In this document: in pieces, positions 9,483-18,470 of the stretch
Numbering within the stretch: position 1 is the first letter of the stretch
Layout: every line of letters starts with the position of its first letter
From: Vampirovibrio chlorellavorus
Lineage (GTDB): Bacteria; Cyanobacteriota; Vampirovibrionia; Vampirovibrionales; Vampirovibrionaceae
Direction of reading: 5' to 3'
Length of the DNA stretch: 64,000 nt
Assembly: GCA_003149345.1 (NCBI GenBank)
Contig: QFWI01000008.1
Coordinates: forward strand, 496,001 to 560,000
The notes under the pieces: generated by a model
Databases searched by the model: none
Seen by the model: only the letters and a program-made list of their open reading frames with translations
Told to the model about the DNA's origin: nothing
Position numbers and translations under genes: made by a program

Positions 9483-11033
9483 CTAGAAACGGGCTGAAAA
9501 AGTGCTGCGTTGTGGGTTTCCACCGGCGGCGTTCAACAGAAGCACATAGCACTTTTCTTTAAGAGACGTGGGGATGGGTAACAGGTTTAACGTGGCCAAC
9601 CAGACCAACAAACCGGCCACCAGAAAAACCACATTGGTGACCGTCAGCACCATGGACTGATTGGAGACTGTTCCCTGATGAACAATGGGGAGCGCGCCCA
9701 CCGCCACCCACTCATAAATCAGATAGGCGCCCACCAGCATGACGCTGAACAGGCTGGCAATGCTAAGGCCTTTCAGGCCACTGCCCTTGGTTTTGATGAT
9801 CGTGGTCTGGATAAACAGGGAAGACAAGACCAGCACGCTCAACAACAGCGAGGGCAGTTGAGCCAACAGATCCCTCAGGCCTTCAATTTGCAGCAGCAGT
9901 AGCCAACTAGCCCCAACGCTCGCCGCGATAATCCCGGCGGTTTTCAAACGCTGGGAAACACTACCCTGCGCCTTGGCGAATTGGGCCTGTTCGCTTTTCA
10001 CATCCCGAATGGCCTGCCGGTACTCAATCACACTGCCCGCGGACAGAAACAAGCGGGCCTTGAAAAAGCCGTGAACCACCAGGTGAAAAATGGCCAGATG
10101 GAAAGCGCCCAATCCGCATTCCATCATCATGAAGCCCATTTGTCCAACCGTGGAAAAGGTGAGGTAACGCTTCACATCCGACTGCACCAGCATGGCTGAA
10201 CTGCCATACAGTGCGGACACCAGGCCCATAATCAGAATAAAGGTCAGCACCAGTGGTTGAGAAGCCAGCAAGGGGGCAATTTTGGCAAACAGCACCGCCC
10301 CGGCGTTGACAAACCCGGCGTGCATAATGGCCGAGACCGGCGTTGGGGCCACAAGCGTGTGAACCAGCCACTTATGGAAAGGGATAATGGCGGTTTTGGA
10401 GAAAGCGCCGATGCTGACAAACAGCAGAGAAATCAACACAGCCTGATTATTGGGCAGTTCGGCCAGCGCGTTCCAGTCCGATAAAAACAGGCTGTCGCTG
10501 AGATTAATCAGGCCCGTCACCCCGATGACCAGAAACAGATCGCCCAGCAAAAAGCGATTCAATGCCATACGCGCCGAGTTGATGGCCGCAGGGGTTTTGA
10601 CATGCCCAATGAGGAAATACATCATGAACCCGGAAAACATCCATGCGCCCACGGTGATCAGGGCGTGGTTACTCAGCACAAACAGCAGCAAGGAAGCGAT
10701 CAGCAACTTGATTTTCAGAAAAAACAGTGGATAATCCGCATCGGTTTGCAGGTAATGATAGGCAAAGCGCTTCACCAGCAGCCCCATCAATAAAATGTAG
10801 GGCACCAGCAGGGCTTGAAGCGGCCCATTTAAAAAATATCCCGTGGATACGCCAGGAGCGGCGTTAAAAGACTGGAAACTCCATAAAATACCCAGAAACA
10901 AAGCAATCCAGGCAGAAATTTCGCTCCACTGGCGCACTTCCGTACAGGGCCCTTTGGATCTCATGAGGTACAAAGCCAGGGCACTAATTCCGTACAAGGC
11001 AACAATAGCGACTAATAACAGGTTTAAAACCAT
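9483..11033 (-). CDS. dabB: DabB, NuoL/MrpA-like proton-conducting membrane subunit
   Basis: A 516-residue polytopic membrane protein of the proton-translocating antiporter-like family (NuoL/NdhF/MrpA), with about a dozen hydrophobic helices. The family core is clear: FLLGDLFLVIGVTGL, SIGAFSKTAIIPFHKWLVHT, APTPVSAIMHAGFVNAGAVL and QSDVKRYLTFSTVGQMGFM, including the lysines and histidines of the proton path. It is shorter than NuoL and lacks the long lateral helix, as in DabB. Together with DabA immediately downstream it forms the energy-coupled inorganic-carbon accumulator. I place the start at ATG 11033, with GAGG nine bases upstream; a TTG at 11048 would overlap that site. An AT-rich 97-base gap separates it from the LysR gene and is the likely operator/promoter. 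A stand-alone respiratory complex I subunit is unlikely because of the dabA partner. Confidence 0.92.
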   Translation of the reverse strand: MVLNLLLVAIVALYGISALALYLMRSKGPCTEVRQWSEISAWIALFLGILWSFQSFNAAPGVSTGYFLNGPLQALLVPYILLMGLLVKRFAYHYLQTDADYPLFFLKIKLLIASLLLFVLSNHALITVGAWMFSGFMMYFLIGHVKTPAAINSARMALNRFLLGDLFLVIGVTGLINLSDSLFLSDWNALAELPNNQAVLISLLFVSIGAFSKTAIIPFHKWLVHTLVAPTPVSAIMHAGFVNAGAVLFAKIAPLLASQPLVLTFILIMGLVSALYGSSAMLVQSDVKRYLTFSTVGQMGFMMMECGLGAFHLAIFHLVVHGFFKARLFLSAGSVIEYRQAIRDVKSEQAQFAKAQGSVSQRLKTAGIIAASVGASWLLLLQIEGLRDLLAQLPSLLLSVLVLSSLFIQTTIIKTKGSGLKGLSIASLFSVMLVGAYLIYEWVAVGALPIVHQGTVSNQSMVLTVTNVVFLVAGLLVWLATLNLLPIPTSLKEKCYVLLLNAAGGNPQRSTFSARF

Positions 11034-11130
11034 AAAAGTCGGCCTCAAAAGTAATCAACGATTGCTCGTAGTATGGAACAAATCACTCAATAAGTAAAAT
11101 TAATGATTTTTATATTTTTTATAATAAATT
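11034..11130 (-). promoter_or_regulatory. AT-rich lysR-dabB intergenic, probable dab promoter/operator
   Basis: The 97 bases before dabB are far more AT-rich than the flanks and contain several TATAAA/TATAAT-like runs on the minus strand around 11100-11125. LysR regulators normally bind next to the operon they control, so this is the likely control site. No exact T-N11-A box is claimed. Confidence 0.4.
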
Positions 11131-12012
11131 CTAATAAGCGGTGTCGATAGCGGCCAAAGAGTCCTGAATAAAGTCCTGAAAAGCCTGGATGGCCTGAGAA
11201 GGCTGAGGAATGGCCAACAACTTGATCTGAGTGGCTTCCAGGGGTGGAAGCAGTTCCTGGGCATGTGAAGAATGTAACAATTCCGGGGGAACACTGGTAA
11301 TGGGCAAAACCGTCACACCCAATCCACCCCGAACCGCCGCAATGTTACCGGCGATACTTTGGCTGGTATAGACCTGTTCCCACCCGATATTGTGACGATC
11401 CAGCGCTTCAATAGCCCTGGAACGGTACACGCAAGGCTGCGGAGCCAGCACCAGCCGAACGTTACCGGCCTCTAGCGCCTGTTCCAGGTTATAACGTTTC
11501 CCCTGCACCCAAACCAACGGTTCTTCCCATAAGGACACCGCCCGCTCCAGCTGATGCGAAGGTTCCTGCTTGAACACAATCAGGTCATAATCCCCTTGTT
11601 CGTAAGCCTCCAGCAACTTCAGGGTCAGCTCGCAGTTGACCTCCAAGTGTACCTGCGGATACAGATTGGTGAATCGGGCCAAGATGTTGGGCAAGTAGGC
11701 GGTGGCAAAATCTTCGGGAGAACCGAACCGGATTCGGCCCACCACGTTGCTCTGGTTAAACTCGCTGATCAGACCTTCGTGCTGTAGCAGAAGGTCTTCG
11801 GCCTTGGCCAGAAACGCTTGCCCCTGAGGGGTGAGGTTTACGTTCTTCTTGCTGCGATCAATGAGCGCCACCCCCAGCAAGGCTTCCAGTTTTTGGATTT
11901 GCTGGCTGACCGCGGACTGACTGAGGCCCACCTGATTGGCCGCCTTGGTAAACTGACCGGCATAGGCCAGTTTGACGAAAGTGTAGAGCAGTTGCGGATC
12001 AATAAATTTCAT
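11131..12012 (-). CDS. LysR-family transcriptional regulator of the carbon-uptake cluster
   Basis: A 293-residue LTTR. The N-terminal winged helix-turn-helix (about residues 5-64) shows the standard pattern FVKLAYAGQFTKAANQ and LSQSAVSQQIQKLEALLG, and a two-lobed periplasmic-binding-like effector domain follows (about 90-290). The ATG overlaps the carbonic anhydrase stop in an ATGA arrangement, so translation is coupled. dabB and dabA follow on the same strand. By analogy with CbbR/CcmR/CmpR regulators of CO2-responsive genes, it probably senses carbon status, but the effector cannot be read here. Being inside the operon rather than divergent from it suggests autoregulation. Confidence 0.9.
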   Translation of the reverse strand: MKFIDPQLLYTFVKLAYAGQFTKAANQVGLSQSAVSQQIQKLEALLGVALIDRSKKNVNLTPQGQAFLAKAEDLLLQHEGLISEFNQSNVVGRIRFGSPEDFATAYLPNILARFTNLYPQVHLEVNCELTLKLLEAYEQGDYDLIVFKQEPSHQLERAVSLWEEPLVWVQGKRYNLEQALEAGNVRLVLAPQPCVYRSRAIEALDRHNIGWEQVYTSQSIAGNIAAVRGGLGVTVLPITSVPPELLHSSHAQELLPPLEATQIKLLAIPQPSQAIQAFQDFIQDSLAAIDTAY

Positions 12013-12719
12013 ATGGAAATATCATCAGGTGCCTGGGCTTCTGAGACTTGCCTCTGCATTTCGGCCAGCGTCATTTTCGGGCGGGCCTCTTCTTCCAGAT
12101 GGGCGATCACGGCAGACAGGGGCTCGGGCTTGCAGGAGAACGGGTCAATCAGCATGGTTTCACCCGTTTCCAGGCGGTATTTCCAGCCATACAGATGAAG
12201 CGCCCCTTTCGCCAGCCGCTGGGCCACCGCTGGATAAGTCGTTAGATTTTGCAACTGTTGAATAACATTGCGCCGAATCAGCTCATTCAAACAGTCATCC
12301 GTATCCCGCTGATCTTCCAGCGCCTCAAGCACGTCTGTGTGAGGGGCCAGCCACTGGTAAATGGACGACTCCCTGGATAACCCGTCCAGATTGAGCAGCG
12401 CCTTCAGGGCGGCACAATCGGTGTGGCCACACACAATAATGTGATGCACATTCAGCATGGTCAGCGCAAACTCTATGGCCGCAGCTTCGCTGCTTTTTAC
12501 CCCCACCTGATATTTGGGCACCAAATTGCCTGGATTTTTTACCATAAACAGGGTGCCGGGAGGCGACTGGGTAATAATGGTCGGTTCCACACGAGAGTCA
12601 CAACAGGTAAACATCAGGGCCACCGGGTGTTGTTGCTGCGACAACGGCTGAAAAAAGTTCTTATTCGGTTCAAAGACCTTGTCTTTAAAGACGATGGTGC
12701 CTTCTGCCAATCTCTTCAT
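12009..12719 (-). CDS. beta-class carbonic anhydrase
   Basis: A 236-residue enzyme interconverting CO2 and bicarbonate. The zinc and catalytic residues of the beta class are all present: CDSR (C40, D41, R43) and CGHTDCAA (H99, C102). VKNPGNLVP and the SSEAAAIEFALTMLNV block are typical. The length fits bacterial enzymes; there is no signal peptide, so it is cytosolic. It is the first gene of the minus-strand cluster and overlaps lysR by four bases, followed by dabB and dabA. A cytosolic carbonic anhydrase next to a vectorial DabAB pump would re-equilibrate accumulated bicarbonate to CO2 where needed. Confidence 0.95.
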   Translation of the reverse strand: MKRLAEGTIVFKDKVFEPNKNFFQPLSQQQHPVALMFTCCDSRVEPTIITQSPPGTLFMVKNPGNLVPKYQVGVKSSEAAAIEFALTMLNVHHIIVCGHTDCAALKALLNLDGLSRESSIYQWLAPHTDVLEALEDQRDTDDCLNELIRRNVIQQLQNLTTYPAVAQRLAKGALHLYGWKYRLETGETMLIDPFSCKPEPLSAVIAHLEEEARPKMTLAEMQRQVSEAQAPDDISI

Positions 12720-12964
12720 AAGAGATTCCGCCTTTTTGCTCGCTAAGTTCTTAAATCATACTACGTCCGTACTCCAGAGCTAACCCAAGCGCTCTTATCA
12801 TCCAACCCGGAGCGCCAGGCATCCAGCCAGCCACTAAAAGCGGATCGATCCATATATCTTGGTATCTTGGGGAACCAAAGGCCGCAGGGTGCCCCTCAGT
12901 GTCCAGGCGCATCCGTCTCCTGGCATGAGTCGGTGAATCGCCGGGAATGTGCGGTTTGTCCGCC

Positions 12965-13378
12965 TTATTCCCCGGAGTCCACCAAACGCTGCTGATACGT
13001 GGCCAGGGCCAGAGACACCAGATCCTGAAATGCCGCCGAGGCTTTCTCAGCCCCGTAGTTTTCGTGGTACTCCGCCGTAAATAGGCCAATCAGCCCAGCC
13101 AAGACTTCAAACACGGCCTGGGTGTCAATCTCATCATCCTCGTCGGTGCAATTTTCCAGCAGAAGCGGGTACAACTCCTCCATGATGTCCAGGGCCAAGT
13201 CACTCTGAAATTCGGGCGTTGTCGGTTCTGCCGCGGGCGTGGCTTTGCGAGCAAAGGCATTGTCGGTGGGATTTACTCGGGCGGTCACCGCTTTGGGGCT
13301 GGAAGCCTTTTTATCCGTCACCGTTTTATTGGCCTCCCCGGTTTTCTCCCCGCTACCGCTCCCTTTTTTCACAGCCAT
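12965..13378 (-). CDS. hypothetical protein with basic N-terminus and helical acidic C-terminus
   Basis: A 137-residue protein I do not recognise. Residues 1-60 are Lys/Ser/Ala/Thr-rich and probably disordered; residues 60-137 are predicted helical and acidic (LALDIMEELYPLLLENC, TDEDDEID, then two helices). I choose the ATG at 13378 because GGGGAGG precedes it by five bases; a GTG at 13396 would overlap that site. It follows the MqnC/CofH-like gene by 96 bases on the same strand and could be co-transcribed with it. No signal peptide or membrane segment. Confidence 0.6.
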   Translation of the reverse strand: MAVKKGSGSGEKTGEANKTVTDKKASSPKAVTARVNPTDNAFARKATPAAEPTTPEFQSDLALDIMEELYPLLLENCTDEDDEIDTQAVFEVLAGLIGLFTAEYHENYGAEKASAAFQDLVSLALATYQQRLVDSGE

Positions 13379-13474
13379 TGCCGCCTCCCCTATCACAACA
13401 GTTTCTAGTCAGTGTAACTGTTTTTCATGCCCCTTGCCAACCTGATCATGAACTGTGCGGTGATCCGAAGGCAT

Positions 13475-14617
13475 TCATTGGGGAGATTGCCCGGCTTCCT
13501 GAATCAGGCTCCGCAACTCGGCCTCTGTCCAAACGGGCGCTGGCGGCAGCCCCCTTAAAAAGTGGGCATAGGCCAAGTCATCGGTACTGCCGGCATGGCT
13601 GGCGCCCCACTCAAAGGCCTGCTGAGACAAGTCCAGACGTTCTGGAAACCAACTGAGCTGAATCTGGGGGATGTGTGAACCCAACAGGAGACGAGCCACC
13701 GCCACCAGCTTCAAGACGTCCAATTCAGAAATCAACCCGGCTTGCGGCCCAGCGATGGGCAGATGTGGCGGATGGGGCCACATCTGAAGGGTTAATCGCT
13801 GGAAGGCACCCGGATGGATGTCCTGAAAGGCCCGCAGCACAGCCAGATGCGCCAACCGTTGTTCCAGGCTTTCCAAGGGGCCAGCTTCCAACCGGGCGAT
13901 GGTGGGTAGCCCCCGTTGATGGGCCATGGCCACAATCTCCAGCCAACGTTTTACAGTCAGTTTTTTAGGGGCAATGCGGGCCCGGTGGGTGTCATCCAGA
14001 ATTTCCACCCCAAAACCGGCCAGAACCTCAAGCCCATGATCCCGTAAACAATCCAGAATGTAGGCCTCACTGCGATTACTCACCACCGCTAAAAAGGCAA
14101 TCTCGTCCGGGGAAAAACCCCGAACCCGACAGGAAGGAAGCTGATCCTGAATATGGCTCAGCACCCGCAAGTAAGTCTTCAAAACCGTTGGGGCTTCCAG
14201 CCCGGGGATTACAAGTTGCGAGTGAAAACCGCCCCCGCTCACGGTCAACCAACAAGATTGCCCGGATTTCGTCGCTTGTAAGATGGCGTCAATCGTATCA
14301 ATGGACGTCCCATGGGCCTGAGGGCTGCCCGAGGGGGCGGGATACGGATAGAGCGCCGGGGTCATTTCGCAGATGTTGGTCAAAAACAGGGATTGTCCAG
14401 TGTCATAGGCAATCCCATGACCCGCCTGACGCGTCCTCAGGGCATCGGACACCCGCTGCAACCGAGCGCAATCGGAGGTCGATTTCAGGGACAGCAAGGC
14501 CAGCGCTTGCGTGACCTCCACAGTCTGACCGTCCTCCACGGCATCCAGCACATAGGAAGCCCGCTCTCGAATGGCACGGGACAGATCGGTTTGTTCGGTG
14601 GAAGCCTGGGACAACAT
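13475..14617 (-). CDS. MqnC/CofH/MqnE-like protein lacking the radical-SAM cysteines
   Basis: A 380-residue protein that aligns by eye along its whole length with the MqnC/MqnE/CofH radical-SAM group (futalosine menaquinone or F420 pathways). Family landmarks are the FSPDEIAFLAVV block, LRDHGLEVLAGFGVEILDD, RARIAPKKLTVKRWLEIVAMAH, the HLAVLRAFQD helix, DVLKLVAVARLLLGS and the QLSW...EWGASHAGSTDD end. The defining CxxxCxxC cluster site, however, reads CEMTPALY: only C83 remains, with Pro and Tyr at the second and third positions. A 4Fe-4S cluster therefore should not bind and radical chemistry is not expected. It may be a repurposed or regulatory paralogue. It has no internal frameshift and is of full length. 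The neighbours do not explain it, although an MqnD-like gene lies 8 kb away. Confidence 0.7.
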   Translation of the reverse strand: MLSQASTEQTDLSRAIRERASYVLDAVEDGQTVEVTQALALLSLKSTSDCARLQRVSDALRTRQAGHGIAYDTGQSLFLTNICEMTPALYPYPAPSGSPQAHGTSIDTIDAILQATKSGQSCWLTVSGGGFHSQLVIPGLEAPTVLKTYLRVLSHIQDQLPSCRVRGFSPDEIAFLAVVSNRSEAYILDCLRDHGLEVLAGFGVEILDDTHRARIAPKKLTVKRWLEIVAMAHQRGLPTIARLEAGPLESLEQRLAHLAVLRAFQDIHPGAFQRLTLQMWPHPPHLPIAGPQAGLISELDVLKLVAVARLLLGSHIPQIQLSWFPERLDLSQQAFEWGASHAGSTDDLAYAHFLRGLPPAPVWTEAELRSLIQEAGQSPQ

Positions 14618-14694
14618 ACCGTTATTGTAGAAGAAACAGACACAGTTTCCAGGCCAGCCCCCCCGGTCTCAAGCGGAGGCCATCCCGCCAAGGG

Positions 14695-14722
14695 CAAAAA
14701 AAAGGCGGTTATAAAAACCGCC
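14695..14722 (-). terminator. rho-independent terminator of the 14858-15955 gene
   Basis: A perfect 7-bp stem (GGCGGTT 14704-14710, AACCGCC 14716-14722) with a 5-base loop is followed, reading leftward, by eight U residues (14696-14703). It ends the minus-strand transcript coming from the coiled-coil gene. Confidence 0.8.
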
Positions 14723-14728
14723 TGTATC

Positions 14729-14771
<43 letters not shown>

Positions 14772-14857
14772 TCAGTTGGGATTAAATCTCTCTCTGTTCA
14801 ATCAAGATGCTATTCCATCAAGAGGGGATTCTTAAAGACGGGCATTCTGGCCCGGTT

Positions 14858-15955
14858 TCAGGCAATCCAGGCAGGAACCCCGTTGGGCGACTCAAGCTGA
14901 TTCACGCCCACACCGTTAATCACGGTGCTGAGGATATTGCCACGATCCACCACGGGAATGTCAGGCTCTGTCAATAGTTCCAAAAGGCTCGGTTGCTCCT
15001 GAAGCGGGACAAGCAGAGCCCCACTGGCCAGGCCGAACGGAGGGCCCGAAAATACGCCGGGAATGATTCCCACGGGCTTTTCCTGGGGCGATGTAACCCG
15101 GGCCTGACTGATTAATAAAGCCAACTGGGAAAGCGTCTGCTGGGCGTTGTTCAACTGGTTGGTTTTTTCGGAGATTTGAGCCTGCAACTGGGCCGCCTGC
15201 CCTTGCACCCGGGCTTTGTCCTCCTTGCCGGTCTGGTCAGAGCGCAGTACCTGGGCCCGCTGTTCTTGCAGATCCGAAATATCCTTTTGCAAGGTGCTGA
15301 TTTGCGTCTGCACTTGCAGGATAGCCAGGCCAATCTGGGTGACATTGCTGGAATTGCTCACCGGAGGCTGAATGACCGGCTCAAACAAGGGGGAACCATT
15401 CAGGAAGGTATTGGGGAAAAGTTGCGCCTGCGAGGCAACGGGGGTGACAAAATTCTGAAAGGGAGGTATTACGGGCGTGAGGAAGGGATACAAAGGCGGC
15501 ACCAGATTGGGTTGAATGAGACCATTTCCCCCAAATATCTTGTTGGAAGCATCCATGGTGCCCAACAGCACGTTCAGGGAGTTGGGATTTTGCCAAATCA
15601 GGGGGTTAAACTCCGCCAAATCCTGGTTCAAACTGGGAGAGGGGGTAAAGATGTTACTGCCGAAGCTGGGGGACAAAATATTCCCGATCAGCCCGGTGGT
15701 TCCGTTTAAAACACTGACCGGGTTGGCATTTTTGGGAATGGGGTTGTTTCCCAGTATTGAAAAAGAAGCGTTGCCGCCGCCGGATGAGATTCCACGGGAA
15801 AAATCGTTAACCGACCCCAAAATATCCCTGGGGTGTAAAAAGTCATTGCCACGACCGTCGAAAACGCCACCGGGCAGGCTGCTCGAATTCAGCGTGGTGG
15901 GGGCGAAAGAACGCTGGCTGGCCAATGGACTAAAAGAACTAGACAGAATCGACAT
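14858..15955 (-). CDS. hypothetical Ser/Asn/Pro-rich protein with coiled coil
   Basis: A 365-residue orphan. The first 200 residues are low-complexity, rich in Ser, Asn, Phe, Pro and Gly with repeated FxP/NP turns. Residues of about 205-285 form a Gln-rich coiled coil (QVQTQISTLQKDISDLQEQR and a following QLQAQISEKTNQL stretch). The C-terminus is non-charged. No Sec signal or membrane helix is seen. The ATG at 15955 is preceded by AAGGGA nine bases upstream; a GTG at 15988 would overlap that site. The gene is flanked by its own terminator, so it is a single-gene unit. Composition is like other putative surface or host-directed proteins in the window, but no function can be assigned. Confidence 0.6.
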   Translation of the reverse strand: MSILSSSFSPLASQRSFAPTTLNSSSLPGGVFDGRGNDFLHPRDILGSVNDFSRGISSGGGNASFSILGNNPIPKNANPVSVLNGTTGLIGNILSPSFGSNIFTPSPSLNQDLAEFNPLIWQNPNSLNVLLGTMDASNKIFGGNGLIQPNLVPPLYPFLTPVIPPFQNFVTPVASQAQLFPNTFLNGSPLFEPVIQPPVSNSSNVTQIGLAILQVQTQISTLQKDISDLQEQRAQVLRSDQTGKEDKARVQGQAAQLQAQISEKTNQLNNAQQTLSQLALLISQARVTSPQEKPVGIIPGVFSGPPFGLASGALLVPLQEQPSLLELLTEPDIPVVDRGNILSTVINGVGVNQLESPNGVPAWIA

Positions 15956-16250
15956 AATGCGGTGTCCCTTCTGATGATGAAAACTCACGAACCTTGAATG
16001 GCGGCGGGTAAGGGCTTAAGAGCGCCATGAATGAAAAGTAATGATTAAGATGATGAGGAAGATTGCGGGTAGTTATATCTGAACCTTATCCCTTATGTTT
16101 TAATAAAAAATCAAAAGGATATAAAATTGATCCCATCCCTCGATTTGGTAACAAAACTTCATAAAATGTCTAAAGAAACGCCAAGCCATCAAGCCCCTGC
16201 CCCCAAGAGGGCAAGGTCACGATAAGGCGGATCTGGACTATACTTTCTGT

Positions 16251-17072
16251 CTAGGCTTTCTGGGGTTTCACCATTTCAAACAGCAAAATGGCGGTGGCGG
16301 TGGCCACGTTCAGGGAGTCCACCGTGCCGTGCATGGGGATTTTGACCAGAAAATCGCAATTCTTACGAACCAGCGAGGCCAGCCCTTTGCCTTCGCTCCC
16401 CATAATCAGCAACATGGGCATCTGGTAATCCTGACGGTGATAATCCACAGCGCCGATGTCATTGGCGGCCCCGGCCACCCAGAAACCGGCATCCTTGATT
16501 TGCTGAATGGCCTGGTTGAGGTTGGAAACCACGGCGATGGAAACGGTTTCCTCCGCCCCGGAGGCCGTTTTTGAAACCGCTGGGCCAAAGCCCGCACTAT
16601 GTTGCTTGGGAATAATCACCCCGTCAATGCCAGCGGCGTCGGCTACCCGCAAAATGGCCCCAAAGTTTCGAGGATCGGTCACCCCATCCAGCATCAGCAA
16701 GCGGGGGTGTTTGCCCTGGGCCTTTTTGGCCTCACAAAGCAGCAACAGGGCGGGCAGGTTCAGCAGGGTTTTGGGAGCCACCGAGGCCATGACGCCCTGA
16801 TGGCTGATGCCCCCGTCGTCACGGTCTTCAAAAGCCGCCGGGTTGGCCTCCGCAAAGGCCGCCTCTTGCCCTCGCAACATCTGATCCAGCTTTTGGCGGG
16901 GTACCACCTGCACCGGGATTTTGGCCTGCCGGGCGCTGTCTTGTATGGCCTGTACCCGCTTGTCGGGCTTTAACCCTTCCGCCAGAAAAATTTTGAACAC
17001 CTTGGCCGGGCTGGTATCCAGCAGGGCTTTCACGCTATTTTTACCGTATACATACCGAGAGCCACCGCTCAT
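16251..17072 (-). CDS. rlmB: SpoU-family rRNA 2'-O-methyltransferase (RlmB-like)
   Basis: A 273-residue SPOUT-knot enzyme that methylates the 2'-O of a guanosine in 23S rRNA (G2251 in E. coli). An N-terminal substrate-binding domain (VYGKNSVKALL, about residues 7-17) precedes the catalytic knot with its three motifs: DGVTDPRNFGAILRVADAAG, LLIMGSEGKGL and VKIPMHGTVDSLNVATATAI. Start ATG 17072 has AAGGA nine bases upstream; a TTG at 17078 is an alternative. The exported-protein gene lies 45 bases upstream on the same strand, so the pair may be one transcript. TrmH-type tRNA specificity cannot be excluded, but the N-terminal domain favours RlmB. Confidence 0.9.
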   Translation of the reverse strand: MSGGSRYVYGKNSVKALLDTSPAKVFKIFLAEGLKPDKRVQAIQDSARQAKIPVQVVPRQKLDQMLRGQEAAFAEANPAAFEDRDDGGISHQGVMASVAPKTLLNLPALLLLCEAKKAQGKHPRLLMLDGVTDPRNFGAILRVADAAGIDGVIIPKQHSAGFGPAVSKTASGAEETVSIAVVSNLNQAIQQIKDAGFWVAGAANDIGAVDYHRQDYQMPMLLIMGSEGKGLASLVRKNCDFLVKIPMHGTVDSLNVATATAILLFEMVKPQKA

Positions 17073-17117
17073 AAGCAAGGTTCCTTATTCAGTTCTGACG
17101 CTTTGTACTCAGAGAGC

Positions 17118-18200
17118 CTAGGGGGACGAGGCAGAGTTATCATAACTGAAAGGATGGCGGATTCGTTCTTTCAACGATCGTTTTTGGGCCGCTTCAGGCG
17201 GCGGTGGCACCGGAGATGGCAGCCAGCCATTGGCCGCCACCGCAGGGGCCGTATCGCTGAGGGAAAGCAACTGGGTGCGCTCACTGGAGACATCGTAACG
17301 CCACAGGCCCAGGAATTTCTTTTCCTTTAAATCATAAGCCCAGGCCTTCATCAGCACCACATCATCACTGTTGGGCGCCCAACCCAAAGGCTGAATGTCC
17401 CAGCTCAGTTTTTCAATGTGCCCCAAATTCCCGTGCTGAGTCCAGTAGTGCTGGATGATCCGCTGCACTTCCGGGTAAATGGTCACCGTACCCTTGGCCT
17501 GATCGTAGATTAGGATGTTGGTGGTGCGCACCCCCAGGTGCAACACACCGCTGCGCTCCTTGAACAGCAACCGATTGCCCGTATAAGACCAATCCACCAC
17601 GGTTAACGTCCTGAAATCAAAACGACTAACCCGGTGAAAACCCACATCGGCAATGGCTTTGCGAATCCGGGTGGTCTTTCGGGGGTCAAAACGGGCCGCA
17701 TAGGTCGAAAAGGGCACTGGTGGCTCCGGCTTGGCCTGCGCCGCTTCACTGGGCAGTCGCTCCAGGGGCGGCTGGGGAAGAGGGGTGACAGGAACCCAGA
17801 ACAATTTAGAGTAGGTCTGGCGATCGTCGGGGGTAAACATGACCTCGGTGTAAACAAAAGCGGATTTGTCCGGGGCCACCACCGGGGGACTCTGAATCAG
17901 GCGACGTCCCTCCAGATTCCACAAATCCAGCTCCCGTGGAAAGGTGTTATACGGCTCATATCGGACGTAATCGGGAATATTGGCGGGGCTATCCACGGAA
18001 AGCGGGGCATTATTGGCCGGAACGCCATAAACAGGCTGGGTCTCCGGGGCCATCACCGGGGACGGGGTGACCTGAATGGGGGTCACCGGCTTTTTGGCAG
18101 CCTCCACCCAGCCCAAAGCCAGCCACGGGAGAAAGAGCAGCCCGCACACGCTCATCCGTAAAAAGCGATTAAGCACTCGTTTAAACACCAAGAAACGCAT
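17118..18200 (-). CDS. exported protein with beta-propeller-like C-terminal region, function unknown
   Basis: A 360-residue protein with a long signal peptide (hydrophobic core about residues 16-33, probable cleavage after VEAA) followed by a Pro-rich linker. Segments such as QSPPVVAPDKSAFVYTEV, VVDWSYTGNRLLFKE and PLGWAPNSDDVVLMKAWAYD look like TolB/PD40-type propeller blades (a strand, then a turn with D/N, then a hydrophobic strand), which I infer without being able to count blades. It ends in a basic tail. It may be co-transcribed with rlmB downstream. The periplasmic role is unknown. Confidence 0.55.
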   Translation of the reverse strand: MRFLVFKRVLNRFLRMSVCGLLFLPWLALGWVEAAKKPVTPIQVTPSPVMAPETQPVYGVPANNAPLSVDSPANIPDYVRYEPYNTFPRELDLWNLEGRRLIQSPPVVAPDKSAFVYTEVMFTPDDRQTYSKLFWVPVTPLPQPPLERLPSEAAQAKPEPPVPFSTYAARFDPRKTTRIRKAIADVGFHRVSRFDFRTLTVVDWSYTGNRLLFKERSGVLHLGVRTTNILIYDQAKGTVTIYPEVQRIIQHYWTQHGNLGHIEKLSWDIQPLGWAPNSDDVVLMKAWAYDLKEKKFLGLWRYDVSSERTQLLSLSDTAPAVAANGWLPSPVPPPPEAAQKRSLKERIRHPFSYDNSASSP

Positions 18201-18470
18201 AGCGCCATTGTCCCACGGCGGTGGCCTGTTGCCGTCCTCAATTCAAAGGAACTTGCTCTCAAACAGATTTCCATCCGGGCGGTGTCCTACCAACCTTTAT
18301 TTAAAGGTAGGGCTACCCTCACAACATGTTTGTAAAAACTGTGCGCCGCTCAGTCAAGCAGTGGCGTTGTTTTGGGAAAATTGCCCCTTGGCATCACTAT
18401 TTAACTCGCTGTACTCAAAGCGTTACAAACGGAGCAGCCTTGCCTTAATTTAAAGAATGGAAAAGAGAAG

